This document shows positions 1 through 8,455 of a stretch of 64,000 nt of DNA, in pieces. The notes beneath the pieces are model-generated. The model searched no databases. It had not been told where the DNA came from and saw nothing but the letters and a program-made list of their open reading frames with translations. Positions within the stretch are counted from its first letter, which is position 1; every line of letters begins with the position of its first letter. The stretch is from Stutzerimonas azotifigens DSM 17556. Lineage in GTDB: Bacteria; Pseudomonadota; Gammaproteobacteria; Pseudomonadales; Pseudomonadaceae. The stretch spans positions 116,405-180,404 of the forward strand of contig NZ_KE384411.1 in the NCBI RefSeq assembly GCF_000425625.1, in the 5' to 3' direction. Both the position numbers and the translations under genes were made by a program.

Positions 1-97
1 AAGCCTGCGACCTCGGCGCCCTGGCCAGCACCAAACCAACGCACTCTCCCTCCGGGAGAGGGCCGGGGTGAGGGCTGGTTCGCCCGGTGCAAACGCC

Positions 98-140
98 CCT
101 CATCCGGCCCTGCGGGTCCTTCTCCCGGTGGGAGAAGGGA
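98..140 (-). repeat. REP-like intergenic repeat, inverted copy
   Basis: The stretch 1-152 holds no gene and lies downstream of the minus-strand cassette. Positions 98-140 read, on the minus strand, as a copy of the palindromic repeat found again at 12236 and 12438: a short GGGAGAAGG-type palindrome followed by CCCGCAGGGCCGGATG. A diverged related sequence sits at about 44-78. The orientation is opposite to the copies at 12 kb, so the intervening cassette is bracketed by inverted copies. REP-type elements are common in Pseudomonas intergenic regions; a role in moving the cassette is only conjecture. Confidence 0.6.
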
Positions 141-152
141 AAAGCCTCCGCC

Positions 153-3100
153 TCAGGCCAGCGCCCGCTCCAGCACCCTCGCCACGTGCAAGGCCGTTCG
201 CTGAGCCCCGTCGTGGATCTGGTGACGGCAGCTGGTGCCGTCGGCCACCACCATATCGTCGGCCTCCGCCTTGCGCACCGCCGGCAGCAGCGCCAGTTCG
301 CCCATCTGCATCGAGGCCTCGTAGTGCTCGCGCTCGTAGCCGAAGCTGCCGGCCATGCCACAGCAGGAGGTCTCGACCGTCCGCACCTCCAGCTGCGGTA
401 TCCAGCGCAGCACCTGCTCCACCGGACGCAGCGCGTCGAAGGCCTTCTGGTGGCAGTGCCCGTGCAGCAGCGCCCGGGTTTCGTCCAGCGGCTTGAGGTC
501 GAGCTGCAGGTGACCGGCCTGGTGCTCGCGCAGCAGGAACTCCTCGAACAGGAAGGAGGCCTTCGACAGTGCCACCGCCTGCTCGCCGTAGCCGTAGCGC
601 AGGAACTCGTCGCGCATGGTCAACAGGCACGAGGGCTCCAGGCCGACGACGGCGACGCCGCGCTCGACGAACGGCAGCAGGTGGTCCAGCGCACGCTTGG
701 CCTCGGCCTTGGCCTTTTCCACCTGCCCGGAGGCCAGGTAGGTGCGACCGCAGCACAGCGGGCGCTGGCCCGGGGCCTGGTTGAAGTGCACCCGGTAGCC
801 GGCCGCCTCCAGCACCCGCCGCGCGGCCCGTGCGTTCTCCGGTTCCATGTAGTTGTTGAAGGTGTCGACGAACAGCAGCACCTCCCGCGTCTGCGTCGCG
901 CCCCCCGCGCCGCTGCCGGCCTCGGCCAGGAAGTTGCCGACGAAGCTCGGCAGCGCGCGCTGGTCGGCCAGTCCGAGCTTGCGCTTGACCCAGCGCGACA
1001 GGAACGGCACCCGCTCCACCGCCGCCACCGCGCCGGCCAGATGGCGGGCATAGGGCGCGTAGCGCGGCATCTCGGCAATCAGCCGTTCGCGCAGCGGGAC
1101 GGCGTGTTTGCTGGCCCAGGCCGCCCGCGCCTCGATCTTCATCTTGGCCATGTCGATGCCGGTCGGGCACTCGCGCTTGCAGCCCTTGCAGGACACGCAC
1201 AGGTCCAGCGCCGCCTTCACGTCCTCGCTGGCCAGCCCCTCGCTGCCGAGCTGCCCGGACAGCGCCAGGCGCAGGGTGTTGGCGCGCCCGCGGGTCAGGT
1301 GCTGCTCGTTGCGCGTGGCGCGGTAGCTGGGGCACATGGTGCCGGCGTCGAACTTGCGGCAGTGGCCGTTGTTGTTGCACATCTCCACGGCCTTGATCAG
1401 CCCGCCGGTGGGGTCGCCGGCGCTGCCCGGCGCGCTCTGCTCGCCGGTCAGCGGGTCGCGCAGCACGTCCCAGTCCGACCAGTCGAGCACCGGCGTGACC
1501 GGGATCGGCCGATAGGTCCGCGGGAAGCGGAAGTAGCTGTGATCGTCCATCCGCGGCGTGTCGACGATCTTGCCGGGGTTGAGCAGGTTGTCCGGATCGA
1601 ACAGCTGCTTGATCTCCTTGAACGCCGCATTGAGCTGCGGGCCGAACTGCCAGGCCACCCATTCGCCGCGGCAGATACCGTCGCCGTGCTCGCCGGAAAA
1701 CGCCCCCTTGTAGGCGCGCACCAGCTCGGAGGCCTCCTCGGCGATGGCGCGCATCTTGTCCGAGCCGTCGCGACGCATGTCGAGGATCGGCCGCACGTGC
1801 AGGGTGCCGACGCTGGCGTGGGCGTACCAGGTGCCCTCGGTGCCGTGCTTGTGGAACACCTCGGTGAGCTTGGCGGTGTATTCGGCGAGGTGCTCCAGCG
1901 GCACCGCGCAGTCTTCGATGAAGGACACCGGCTTACCGTCGCCCTTCATGCTCATCATGATGTTCAGTCCGGCCTTGCGCACGTTCCACAGCGCCGTCTG
2001 CTCGGCCCCCTCGATCATGCTGACCACGCTGCCCGGCAGCCCGAGGTCCGCCATCAGCTCGCTCAGCCGGTCCAGCTGCCGGCGCAGCTCACCGGCGTCC
2101 TCGCCGGCGAACTCGACCAGCAGCAGCGCATCCGGCTGGCCGATCAGGGCCTTCTCGATCACCGGGCGGAAGGCCGGGTTTTCCAGCGACAGCTCGATCA
2201 TGGTGCGGTCGACCAGCTCGACCGCGGTCGGGTCGAGCTTGACGATGTGCTGGGTCATGTCCATCGATTGGTAGAAGGTGGGGAAATTCACCACTCCCAG
2301 CACCTTGTGCCGCGGCAGCGGCGAGAGCCGCAGCTTGATCCGCCGGGTCACCCCTAGGGTGCCCTCGGAGCCCACCAGCAGGTGCGCCAGGTTGATCTGC
2401 CCGTCCGGGTCGTAGGGCCGCGGGTTCTGACAGTCGAACAGGTCGAGGTTGTAGCCGCCAACCCGTCGCAGCACCTTGGGGAAATGCGCCTGGATGTTCG
2501 GGTGTTCGCGTTCGGCGATGCGCTGCACCTGGCGGGCGATCTCGCGCATCCGCTCGCTCGCCGGCAACTCGTGCAGAAAGCCGAAGTAGCCCAGGCTGCC
2601 GTCCGCCAGCAGGGCCTCGATGCCGAGCACGTTGTGCACCATGTTGCCGTAGCGGATCGAGCGCGAGCCGCAGGAATTGTTGCCGGCCATGCCGCCGATG
2701 GTGCACTGGGCGGAGGTCGAGACGTCCACCGGGAACCACAGCCCGTGCGGCTTGAGCCAGCGGTTGAGGTCGTCGAGCACCATGCCCGGCTCGACCACCA
2801 CGGTGCGCGCCTCGGGGTCGAACTCGACCACCAGGTTCAGCCAGCGGCTGGTGTCCACCACCAGCGCGTCGCCCACGGTCTGCCCGCACTGGCTGGTGCC
2901 GCCGCCGCGCGCCAACAGCGGAACACGGGCCTCGCGGGCGATGTCCAGCGCGACCTGCAGGTCGTGCTGATGGCGAGGAATGACGACGCCCACCGGCATC
3001 ACCTGATAGATCGAGGCGTCGGTCGAATAACGGCCGCGCGATGCCGCATCGAACAGCACCTCGCCGGCGATCTCGCGTTGCAGCCGGGCCGCCAGCTCGC

Positions 3101-3158
3101 CTACGCGGGCCGCCGGCACCTTGCTGGTCTGTAAGCCTGATCCGCTCAATGAAGTCAT
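153..3158 (-). CDS. FAD-binding and Fe-S-binding dehydrogenase, YdiJ/GlcD-GlcF fusion type
   Basis: Predicted flavoprotein of 1001 aa that oxidises a D-2-hydroxyacid and passes electrons through Fe-S clusters. The N-terminal half is a PCMH FAD-binding domain (RGGGTSQCGQ near residues 84-93; GGMAGNNSCGSRS near 156-168) followed by the FAD-oxidase C-terminal domain (HGDG near 472). The C-terminal half carries a ferredoxin-like part with Cys near 585, 591, 600 and a clear 4Fe-4S motif at Cys 645/648/651/655, then two CCG-type cysteine-rich domains. Size and order match E. coli YdiJ, known to act on D-2-hydroxyglutarate, and resemble fused glycolate oxidase subunits D and F. ATG at 3158 is chosen over the GTG one codon upstream because AGGAGG lies 7 nt before it. 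It is the last gene of the catabolic cassette. The substrate is not determined. Confidence 0.85.
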   Translation of the reverse strand: MTSLSGSGLQTSKVPAARVGELAARLQREIAGEVLFDAASRGRYSTDASIYQVMPVGVVIPRHQHDLQVALDIAREARVPLLARGGGTSQCGQTVGDALVVDTSRWLNLVVEFDPEARTVVVEPGMVLDDLNRWLKPHGLWFPVDVSTSAQCTIGGMAGNNSCGSRSIRYGNMVHNVLGIEALLADGSLGYFGFLHELPASERMREIARQVQRIAEREHPNIQAHFPKVLRRVGGYNLDLFDCQNPRPYDPDGQINLAHLLVGSEGTLGVTRRIKLRLSPLPRHKVLGVVNFPTFYQSMDMTQHIVKLDPTAVELVDRTMIELSLENPAFRPVIEKALIGQPDALLLVEFAGEDAGELRRQLDRLSELMADLGLPGSVVSMIEGAEQTALWNVRKAGLNIMMSMKGDGKPVSFIEDCAVPLEHLAEYTAKLTEVFHKHGTEGTWYAHASVGTLHVRPILDMRRDGSDKMRAIAEEASELVRAYKGAFSGEHGDGICRGEWVAWQFGPQLNAAFKEIKQLFDPDNLLNPGKIVDTPRMDDHSYFRFPRTYRPIPVTPVLDWSDWDVLRDPLTGEQSAPGSAGDPTGGLIKAVEMCNNNGHCRKFDAGTMCPSYRATRNEQHLTRGRANTLRLALSGQLGSEGLASEDVKAALDLCVSCKGCKRECPTGIDMAKMKIEARAAWASKHAVPLRERLIAEMPRYAPYARHLAGAVAAVERVPFLSRWVKRKLGLADQRALPSFVGNFLAEAGSGAGGATQTREVLLFVDTFNNYMEPENARAARRVLEAAGYRVHFNQAPGQRPLCCGRTYLASGQVEKAKAEAKRALDHLLPFVERGVAVVGLEPSCLLTMRDEFLRYGYGEQAVALSKASFLFEEFLLREHQAGHLQLDLKPLDETRALLHGHCHQKAFDALRPVEQVLRWIPQLEVRTVETSCCGMAGSFGYEREHYEASMQMGELALLPAVRKAEADDMVVADGTSCRHQIHDGAQRTALHVARVLERALA

Positions 3159-3191
3159 CACGACCTCCTACTCTGCCGTCGGGGGAGAACA

Positions 3192-4400
3192 TCAGCTGGC
3201 GGCAGCCAGCGGATGCGCCGCGAAGTAGTCCAGGGCGGCGAGCACGCCGCTGCCCTGGAGCTTCGCCCCCGACAGCTTGAGGCCGGCCTCGCAGCCGCCG
3301 AGGGTGGCGATCAGCGTCAGGTCGTTGCAGTCGCCCAGGTGGCCGATGCGGAACATCTTGCCCTTGGCCTTGCCCAGGCCGGTGCCCAGCGACAGGTCGA
3401 AGCGCTTGTAGATCAGGCTGCGCACGGCGTCGGCGTCGATGCCCTCGGGCACCACCACGCCGGTCAGCACCGGCGAGTAGACGCTCGGGTCCTGGCACTG
3501 CACTTCCAGCCCCCAGCACTCGACCGCGGTGCGCACGCCGGCGGCCCAGCGCTGGTGGCGGGCGAACACATGGTCCAGGCCCTCCCCGAGAAGCATGTCC
3601 AGCGCCTCGTTCAGGCCGTACAGCAGGTTGGTGTTGGGGGTATACGGCCAGTAGCCGCTCTTGTTCATCTCCAGGATCTCGTCCCAGGCCCAGAAGCTCT
3701 TCGGCAGCTGCGCGCGGCGGCTGGCCTCGATGGCCTTCTCGGAGACGGCGTTGAAGCTGATGCCGGGCGGCAGCATCAGGCCCTTCTGCGAGCCGGAGAT
3801 GGTCACGTCGACGCCCCAGCCGTCGTGCTGGTAGTCGGCACAGGCGAGGCCCGAGATGGTGTCCACCAGCAGCAGCGCCGGGTGCCGCGCCTCATCGATC
3901 GCCCGGCGCACGGCGGCGATGTCGCTGGTCACGCCGGTGGAGGTTTCGTTGTGGACCACGCAGACCGCCTTGATCGTGTGGCCGCTGTCCTCCTTCAGGC
4001 GCCGCTCGATCATGTCGGCCTGCACCCCGTTGCGCCAGCCCTCGTATCCCGGCAGGCCGAGGAACTCGGGCTCGAGCCCCAGCCGGCGCGCCATCTTCTC
4101 CCACAGCGTGGCGAAATGGCCGGTCTCGAACATCAACACCCGGTCTCCCGGCGAGAGGGTGTTGACCAGCGCCGCCTCCCAGGCGCCGGTGCCGGAGGCC
4201 GGGTAGATGACCACCGGCTGCTCGGTCTTGAACACCTCGCGGACCTTGCGCAGCACTTCCAGCCCCAGTGCGCCGAACTCGGGGCCGCGGTGGTCGATGG
4301 TCGGCAGGCTCATGGCGCGCAGGATGCGATCCGGCACCGGCGAGGGCCCCGGGATCTGCAGGAAGTGGCGACCGGAGGGATGGAAGTCGAGGTTCAACAT
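3192..4400 (-). CDS. Class V PLP aminotransferase (serine/alanine-glyoxylate aminotransferase family)
   Basis: Cytosolic PLP enzyme of 402 aa, the usual length for serine-glyoxylate or alanine-glyoxylate aminotransferases. Seen: GPSPVPDRILRAM near residue 18, the small-residue stretch YPASGTGAWEAAL typical of the cofactor phosphate cup, VDTISGLA with the pyridine-binding Asp, and the PLP-lysine motif SGSQKGLMLPPG. AGGAGAG precedes the ATG. It lies 33 bp upstream of the YdiJ-like gene, so a hydroxyacid oxidised to glyoxylate or another 2-oxoacid could be transaminated directly; that coupling is inference. Related enzymes also serve as BhcA (aspartate-glyoxylate aminotransferase), but no other bhc genes are present. 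Confidence 0.85.
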   Translation of the reverse strand: MLNLDFHPSGRHFLQIPGPSPVPDRILRAMSLPTIDHRGPEFGALGLEVLRKVREVFKTEQPVVIYPASGTGAWEAALVNTLSPGDRVLMFETGHFATLWEKMARRLGLEPEFLGLPGYEGWRNGVQADMIERRLKEDSGHTIKAVCVVHNETSTGVTSDIAAVRRAIDEARHPALLLVDTISGLACADYQHDGWGVDVTISGSQKGLMLPPGISFNAVSEKAIEASRRAQLPKSFWAWDEILEMNKSGYWPYTPNTNLLYGLNEALDMLLGEGLDHVFARHQRWAAGVRTAVECWGLEVQCQDPSVYSPVLTGVVVPEGIDADAVRSLIYKRFDLSLGTGLGKAKGKMFRIGHLGDCNDLTLIATLGGCEAGLKLSGAKLQGSGVLAALDYFAAHPLAAAS

Positions 4401-4479
4401 GGCGGCTCTCCTGAACGTTTTGTTCTTGTTTGTCTTTTGCGTTTTGCATTCAAATCAGGCCAACGAAAGGCCGTGGCGC

Positions 4480-5667
4480 CTAGCGGACGCAGCCCTCGGC
4501 GCGCAGGCCCTGGATCTCGGCCTCGCTCATGCCGATGCCCTGCAGCACCTCGTCCGTGTGCTGGGCGAACAGCGGCGCCGGACGGCGGATCTGTAGGGGC
4601 GTGCGGGAGAACTTGGTCGGAAAGCCGATCGTCTTCATCTCGCCGATCACCGGGTGGCTGACCTGCTTGACCATGTCCCGCGCCAGGTAATGCTCATCGT
4701 GCATGGCCTGGGCGAAGTCGTTGATCGGCCCGGCCGGCACCCCGGCGGCGTCGCAGCGATCGAGCCAGTGCTTCATCGGCCGCTGCACCAGGATTTCCTC
4801 GAGCAGCGTCTCCAGCACCTCGACGTTGCGCCCGCGGTCGCTGTTGGTGACGAAGCGCTCGTCGGCGAGCAGGTCCTCGCGGTCGATCACGTCGCGGCAG
4901 AAGCGCTCCCAGGTCCGCTGGTTGGCGCAGCCGAGCATCATGTAGCCGTCTGCGGTCCTGACCGCCTGGTACGGCGCCGACACCCGGTGGCGCGAGCCGG
5001 TGGGCTTGGGCACGGTGCCCTCGGCGAAATAGGCGGCCGCCTCCCAGCTGAACCAAGGCAGCCCGCATTCGGCGATGGCGATGTCGACGTGCTGCCCTTC
5101 CCCGGTGTTCTGCTTGTGGATGTAGGCGGCGAGGATGGAATAGATGGCGGTGATGCCGGCGCCGATGTCGTACACCGCGATGCCGGTCTTCAGCGGACGC
5201 TTGCCCGGCTCGCCGGTCATCGACATCAGCCCGGTCATGCCTTGCGCGACCAGGTCGAAGCCGCCCTTGTTGCTGTAGGGCCCGGTCTGGCCGTAGCCGG
5301 AGATGGAGCAGTAGATGATGCCCGGGTTGATCCGGCGGATCGTCTCGTAGTCGATCTCCAGCGACTGGGTCACGCCCGGCCGGTAGTTCTCCACGATCAC
5401 GTCGGCGTCGGCGGCCAGCCGGTAGAACACCTCGCGGGCGCGCGGGTCCTTGAGGTTCAGCGAGATGCTCTTCTTGTTCCGGTTGATCTGGAAGAAGCAG
5501 GTCGACTCGCCGTTGACGTAGGGGCCCATCTGCCGGCTGTCGTCGCCGCCGTTGGCCTTCTCGACCTTGATCACCTCGGCGCCGAGATCGCCGAGCACCA
5601 TGGTGCAGTACGGGCCGGCCATGATCTGCGAGATGTCGAGGATTTTCACATTGTTCAAGGGAAGCAT
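4480..5667 (-). CDS. Family III (CaiB/BaiF) CoA-transferase
   Basis: CoA-transferase of 395 aa that would move CoA between acyl carriers and so activate or exchange a carboxylic acid. The N-terminus LDISQIMAGPYCTMVLGDLGAEVIKVE is diagnostic for the family, with NRNKKSISLNLKDPRA and ENYRPG following; the expected catalytic Asp lies in the segment after GYGQTGPYSNKGGFDL. The start at 5667 is preceded by CTGGAG 8 nt upstream; an upstream in-frame start would overlap the neighbouring gene. Members act on formyl/oxalyl-CoA, carnitine, succinyl-CoA with citramalate or itaconate, and others; the specificity here cannot be read. The crotonase-like gene is directly upstream and probably acts on the CoA ester made. 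Confidence 0.87.
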   Translation of the reverse strand: MLPLNNVKILDISQIMAGPYCTMVLGDLGAEVIKVEKANGGDDSRQMGPYVNGESTCFFQINRNKKSISLNLKDPRAREVFYRLAADADVIVENYRPGVTQSLEIDYETIRRINPGIIYCSISGYGQTGPYSNKGGFDLVAQGMTGLMSMTGEPGKRPLKTGIAVYDIGAGITAIYSILAAYIHKQNTGEGQHVDIAIAECGLPWFSWEAAAYFAEGTVPKPTGSRHRVSAPYQAVRTADGYMMLGCANQRTWERFCRDVIDREDLLADERFVTNSDRGRNVEVLETLLEEILVQRPMKHWLDRCDAAGVPAGPINDFAQAMHDEHYLARDMVKQVSHPVIGEMKTIGFPTKFSRTPLQIRRPAPLFAQHTDEVLQGIGMSEAEIQGLRAEGCVR

Positions 5668-5693
5668 GGGTTTTCTCCAGAGCGGGCGCGTGA

Positions 5694-6488
5694 CTACTGG
5701 CCGGTCCAATCGAACGGCGTCTTGCTGGCGAAATTGCCGACGGCCGTCTTGAAATCGCGGCTGCCGTAGCAGGCGCGTATCCAGTCGTCGCTGGCATCGG
5801 CCGAGGCCCGGCGGTGCGCCAGCACCCGGTTGATGGTGGCCTTGGTGGCCTGCACGGTGAGCGGCGCGCGCCGTGCGAAGGCCTGCGCCTTGCGGGCGAC
5901 CTCCTGGTGGATGCTGTCGGCCGCGAAGACCTCGCCAACCAGGCCGATCGCCGCCGCTTCCGGCGCCTCGATCAGCCGGGCGGTCATCAGCACCTCCTTG
6001 GTGCGGGCGACGCCGAGCAGGTCCATCAGCCGCGAGACGTTGGTCACCGACAGGCAGTTGCCCAGCGTCTGCGCGATCGGCACGCCGAACTTCAGCGACG
6101 GCGTGCAGTAGCGGAAGTCGCAGGCCAGGGCGATGGCCGCGCCGCCGCCGACGCAGAACCCCTCGAGCAGCGCGAGGGTGGGCTTGCGCATGTTCTCCAG
6201 CCCGGCGATCACGCTGTCGATGCGCCGCTCGTAGGCCACGCCCGCCTCGCCGCCCTCGAAGTCGGCGAACTGGGTGATGTCGGTACCGGCGACGAAGGCC
6301 TTGCCGCCGCAGCCGTGGAACACCACTGCGGCCACCTCGGGGTTGTCATCCACCTCCTGGCGCAGCCGGTCCAGGCTGTCGTACATGCTCCAGGTCATCG
6401 CGTTGCGGCTCTCCGGACGGTCGAAGCCGATCCAGGCGACGCCCTGCTCGATCCGGCAGACCACCTGCCCCTGAGTCGTGTCAGTCAT
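5694..6488 (-). CDS. Crotonase-fold protein lacking both canonical catalytic glutamates
   Basis: Enoyl-CoA hydratase/isomerase superfamily member of 264 aa. The fold signature is clear: FDRPESRNAM near residue 19, the oxyanion-hole segment KAFVAGTDI near 63-71 and GFCVGGGAAIALACDFRYC near 108-126. The residues that normally hold the two general acid/base glutamates are changed: GGGAAIA replaces GGGCELA-type, and FGVPIAQTLG replaces F-x-x-PE-x-x-x-G. True hydratases need these Glu, so a hydratase is unlikely. Other crotonase chemistries (decarboxylase, thioesterase, isomerase) use different residues on the same oxyanion hole. It is inside the cassette between CoA-transferase and DctM, so it may convert the CoA ester of the imported acid. 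Confidence 0.8.
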   Translation of the reverse strand: MTDTTQGQVVCRIEQGVAWIGFDRPESRNAMTWSMYDSLDRLRQEVDDNPEVAAVVFHGCGGKAFVAGTDITQFADFEGGEAGVAYERRIDSVIAGLENMRKPTLALLEGFCVGGGAAIALACDFRYCTPSLKFGVPIAQTLGNCLSVTNVSRLMDLLGVARTKEVLMTARLIEAPEAAAIGLVGEVFAADSIHQEVARKAQAFARRAPLTVQATKATINRVLAHRRASADASDDWIRACYGSRDFKTAVGNFASKTPFDWTGQ

Positions 6489-6514
6489 GCTTGCGTCCTC
6501 TCGTCATGGCGCCG

Positions 6515-7801
6515 TCAGCTGCCGTAGATGGCGTTCACCAGCGCCATGGCGAAGGCCGGCACGTAGGTGTTGATCAACAGGATCAGCATCAGCACGCCGA
6601 GGAACCACATGTTGGTGCGGGTGGTGGCCCAGATGTCGGACTTGGCGATCGAGCAGGAGGCGATCAGCACGCTGGCTACCGGCGGCGTCTGCTGGCCGAT
6701 GGCCAGGTTCAGCGTGACGATCAGGCCGAAGTGGATCGGGTCGATGCCGACCGCCAGCACCAGCGGCAGGACGATGGGCACCACCAGGATAATGGCCGCC
6801 GCCGAGTGCAGGAACATGCCGAGGATGAGGAAGATGATGTTGAGCAGCGCCAGGATCACGTACTTGTTGCTGGTCCACTCGCTGATCTGCCCGGCCAGTT
6901 GCTGCGGCAGCTGCGTTTCGGTCAGGTACAGCCCCACCACCGCGGAACTGGCCACCAGCAACATCACCACCGCGGTCTGGATCCCCGCATCGAGGCAGGC
7001 CTTGTAGAAGGTCTTCAGGGTGAATTCGCGGTAGACCACGGCGCTGATGAAGATCGCCACCACCACCGCCAGGGCCGCGCCCTCGGTGGCGGTCACCACG
7101 CCGCCGAAGATCCCGCCGAGGATGATGACCGGGATCGACAGCGCCCAGATCGCGCCCTTGAAGGCTTCCCAGAGCTTCTTCGCCTGGAACTCGCCCTCGG
7201 ACGGGAAGTTGTGCTTCTTGGCCAGGTAGTAGCACATCGCGGCCAGACCCAGCGCCCCGAGCAGTCCCGGGAAGACGCCGGCGACGAACATCTTGACCAC
7301 CGACTCGCCGGACATCACCGCATAGAGGATCATCGGGATCGACGGCGGCAGGATGATCGCCAGGCTCGCCGCCGAGGATGACAGTGCCGCGGAAAACTCC
7401 TTGGAGTAGCCCTTCTTCTTCATCGCCGGGATCATGATGCTGCCGATGGCCGAGACACCCGCCACCGCCGAGCCGGAGATTTCGGCGAAGAAGATCGAGG
7501 CGCCGATGGTCACCATCGACAGCCCGCCCTTGATGAAGCCCAGCATAGCCGAGGCCAGGTCGATCAGGCGCCGCGAGATGCTCGACGCGTTCATGATGGC
7601 GCCGGCGAGGATGAACAGCGGGATGGCGATCAGCGGGAAGCTGGTGGTGCCGTCGTACATGACCATCCCGATGTTGGGAAGCGCCAGTGCGCCGTAACTC
7701 ATGAAGATCGCCACCGCACCGACGACACCCAGTGCGATGGCCACCGGGACGTTGATGAGTATCAGGAATATCAAGCCAAGGAACATGTAGAAGATGGTCA
7801 T
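6515..7801 (-). CDS. dctM: TRAP transporter large permease, DctM family
   Basis: Inner-membrane protein of 428 aa, the normal DctM length, with about 12 predicted hydrophobic segments. It starts MTIFYMFLGLIFLILINVP and contains the DctM-typical IPLFILAGAIMNASSIS and PPSIPMILYA segments. It is the Na+/H+-coupled transport subunit that receives substrate from DctP. The ATG at 7801 follows GGGAGAACAAGAA. An earlier in-frame start at 7852 would add a charged, non-membrane leader and is rejected. DctQ lies 51 bp upstream and DctP precedes it, giving a P-Q-M order. The substrate is presumably that of the adjacent catabolic genes. Confidence 0.92.
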   Translation of the reverse strand: MTIFYMFLGLIFLILINVPVAIALGVVGAVAIFMSYGALALPNIGMVMYDGTTSFPLIAIPLFILAGAIMNASSISRRLIDLASAMLGFIKGGLSMVTIGASIFFAEISGSAVAGVSAIGSIMIPAMKKKGYSKEFSAALSSSAASLAIILPPSIPMILYAVMSGESVVKMFVAGVFPGLLGALGLAAMCYYLAKKHNFPSEGEFQAKKLWEAFKGAIWALSIPVIILGGIFGGVVTATEGAALAVVVAIFISAVVYREFTLKTFYKACLDAGIQTAVVMLLVASSAVVGLYLTETQLPQQLAGQISEWTSNKYVILALLNIIFLILGMFLHSAAAIILVVPIVLPLVLAVGIDPIHFGLIVTLNLAIGQQTPPVASVLIASCSIAKSDIWATTRTNMWFLGVLMLILLINTYVPAFAMALVNAIYGS

Positions 7802-7852
7802 TTCTTGTTCTCCCGAGCGCCGCGACGGACGTTCGCTATGCGTTTCGGCCAC

Positions 7853-8386
7853 TCACGCCTTGGCGAGCTTGATGCCGGCTTCTTCGAGTTCGTGATCGAC
7901 GAATCCGTCGCCCTTGGCACTTTCGATCACTTCCGGCAGCCGCAGCAGCTCGGCGATGATGAACAGCGCCGAACCGATCGGCAGCACGGATTGGGTCAGT
8001 TGCAACGACACGTTGGTCAGGCTGACGAGCGTCGAGCCTTCCAGGATCAGCACCACCTGCATGCCGGTCCAGGCCAGCAGCACGAAGAAGCCGATGGTGA
8101 TCGCCTCGGCGACCAGGGCGATCGGCAGGCGCAGCTTCGGGGAAAAGTAGTTGACCACGCTCGGGCAGCCGATGTGCGCACCCTTGGCGGCGGCCAGCGC
8201 CGCACCGTAATACGTCAGCCAGGCCAGCCCGACCGAGGCCACCTCGTCGTACCAGCTGAAGGGCGAGCCGGCGAGCCGCGAGACGAACCCGATGGTGATC
8301 ACCAGGGCCAGCGCCACGACGTTGAGCACCACGATGACTTCGAGAAACTTGGAAAAGCCCTTTCTGAAAGCAGCGACGGAATTCAT
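7853..8386 (-). CDS. dctQ: TRAP transporter small permease, DctQ family
   Basis: Small membrane subunit of 177 aa with four hydrophobic segments (about residues 15-36, 48-66, 85-108 and 128-148), as is typical of DctQ. The motif FSWYDEVASVGLAWLTYYGAALA near residues 42-64 matches the conserved W-x-E-E/Dx-A region of the family, and KGAHIG follows as usual. It sits between dctP and dctM in the same direction and would form the membrane complex with DctM. The C-terminal tail is charged and cytoplasmic. No regulatory signal is evident in the 69 bp separating it from dctP. Confidence 0.88.
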   Translation of the reverse strand: MNSVAAFRKGFSKFLEVIVVLNVVALALVITIGFVSRLAGSPFSWYDEVASVGLAWLTYYGAALAAAKGAHIGCPSVVNYFSPKLRLPIALVAEAITIGFFVLLAWTGMQVVLILEGSTLVSLTNVSLQLTQSVLPIGSALFIIAELLRLPEVIESAKGDGFVDHELEEAGIKLAKA

Positions 8387-8455
8387 CAGCTCTCTCCGAT
8401 TATCTGAGGCATCGCCGCACCGGGCCCCGGTGCGGGCATGCGGAGGCAGGTGGGG

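Noticed and set aside
87-2357. Long plus-strand open frame opposite the dehydrogenase
   Set aside because: Composition is typical of a GC-rich antisense shadow; the minus strand encodes a recognisable 1001-aa enzyme.
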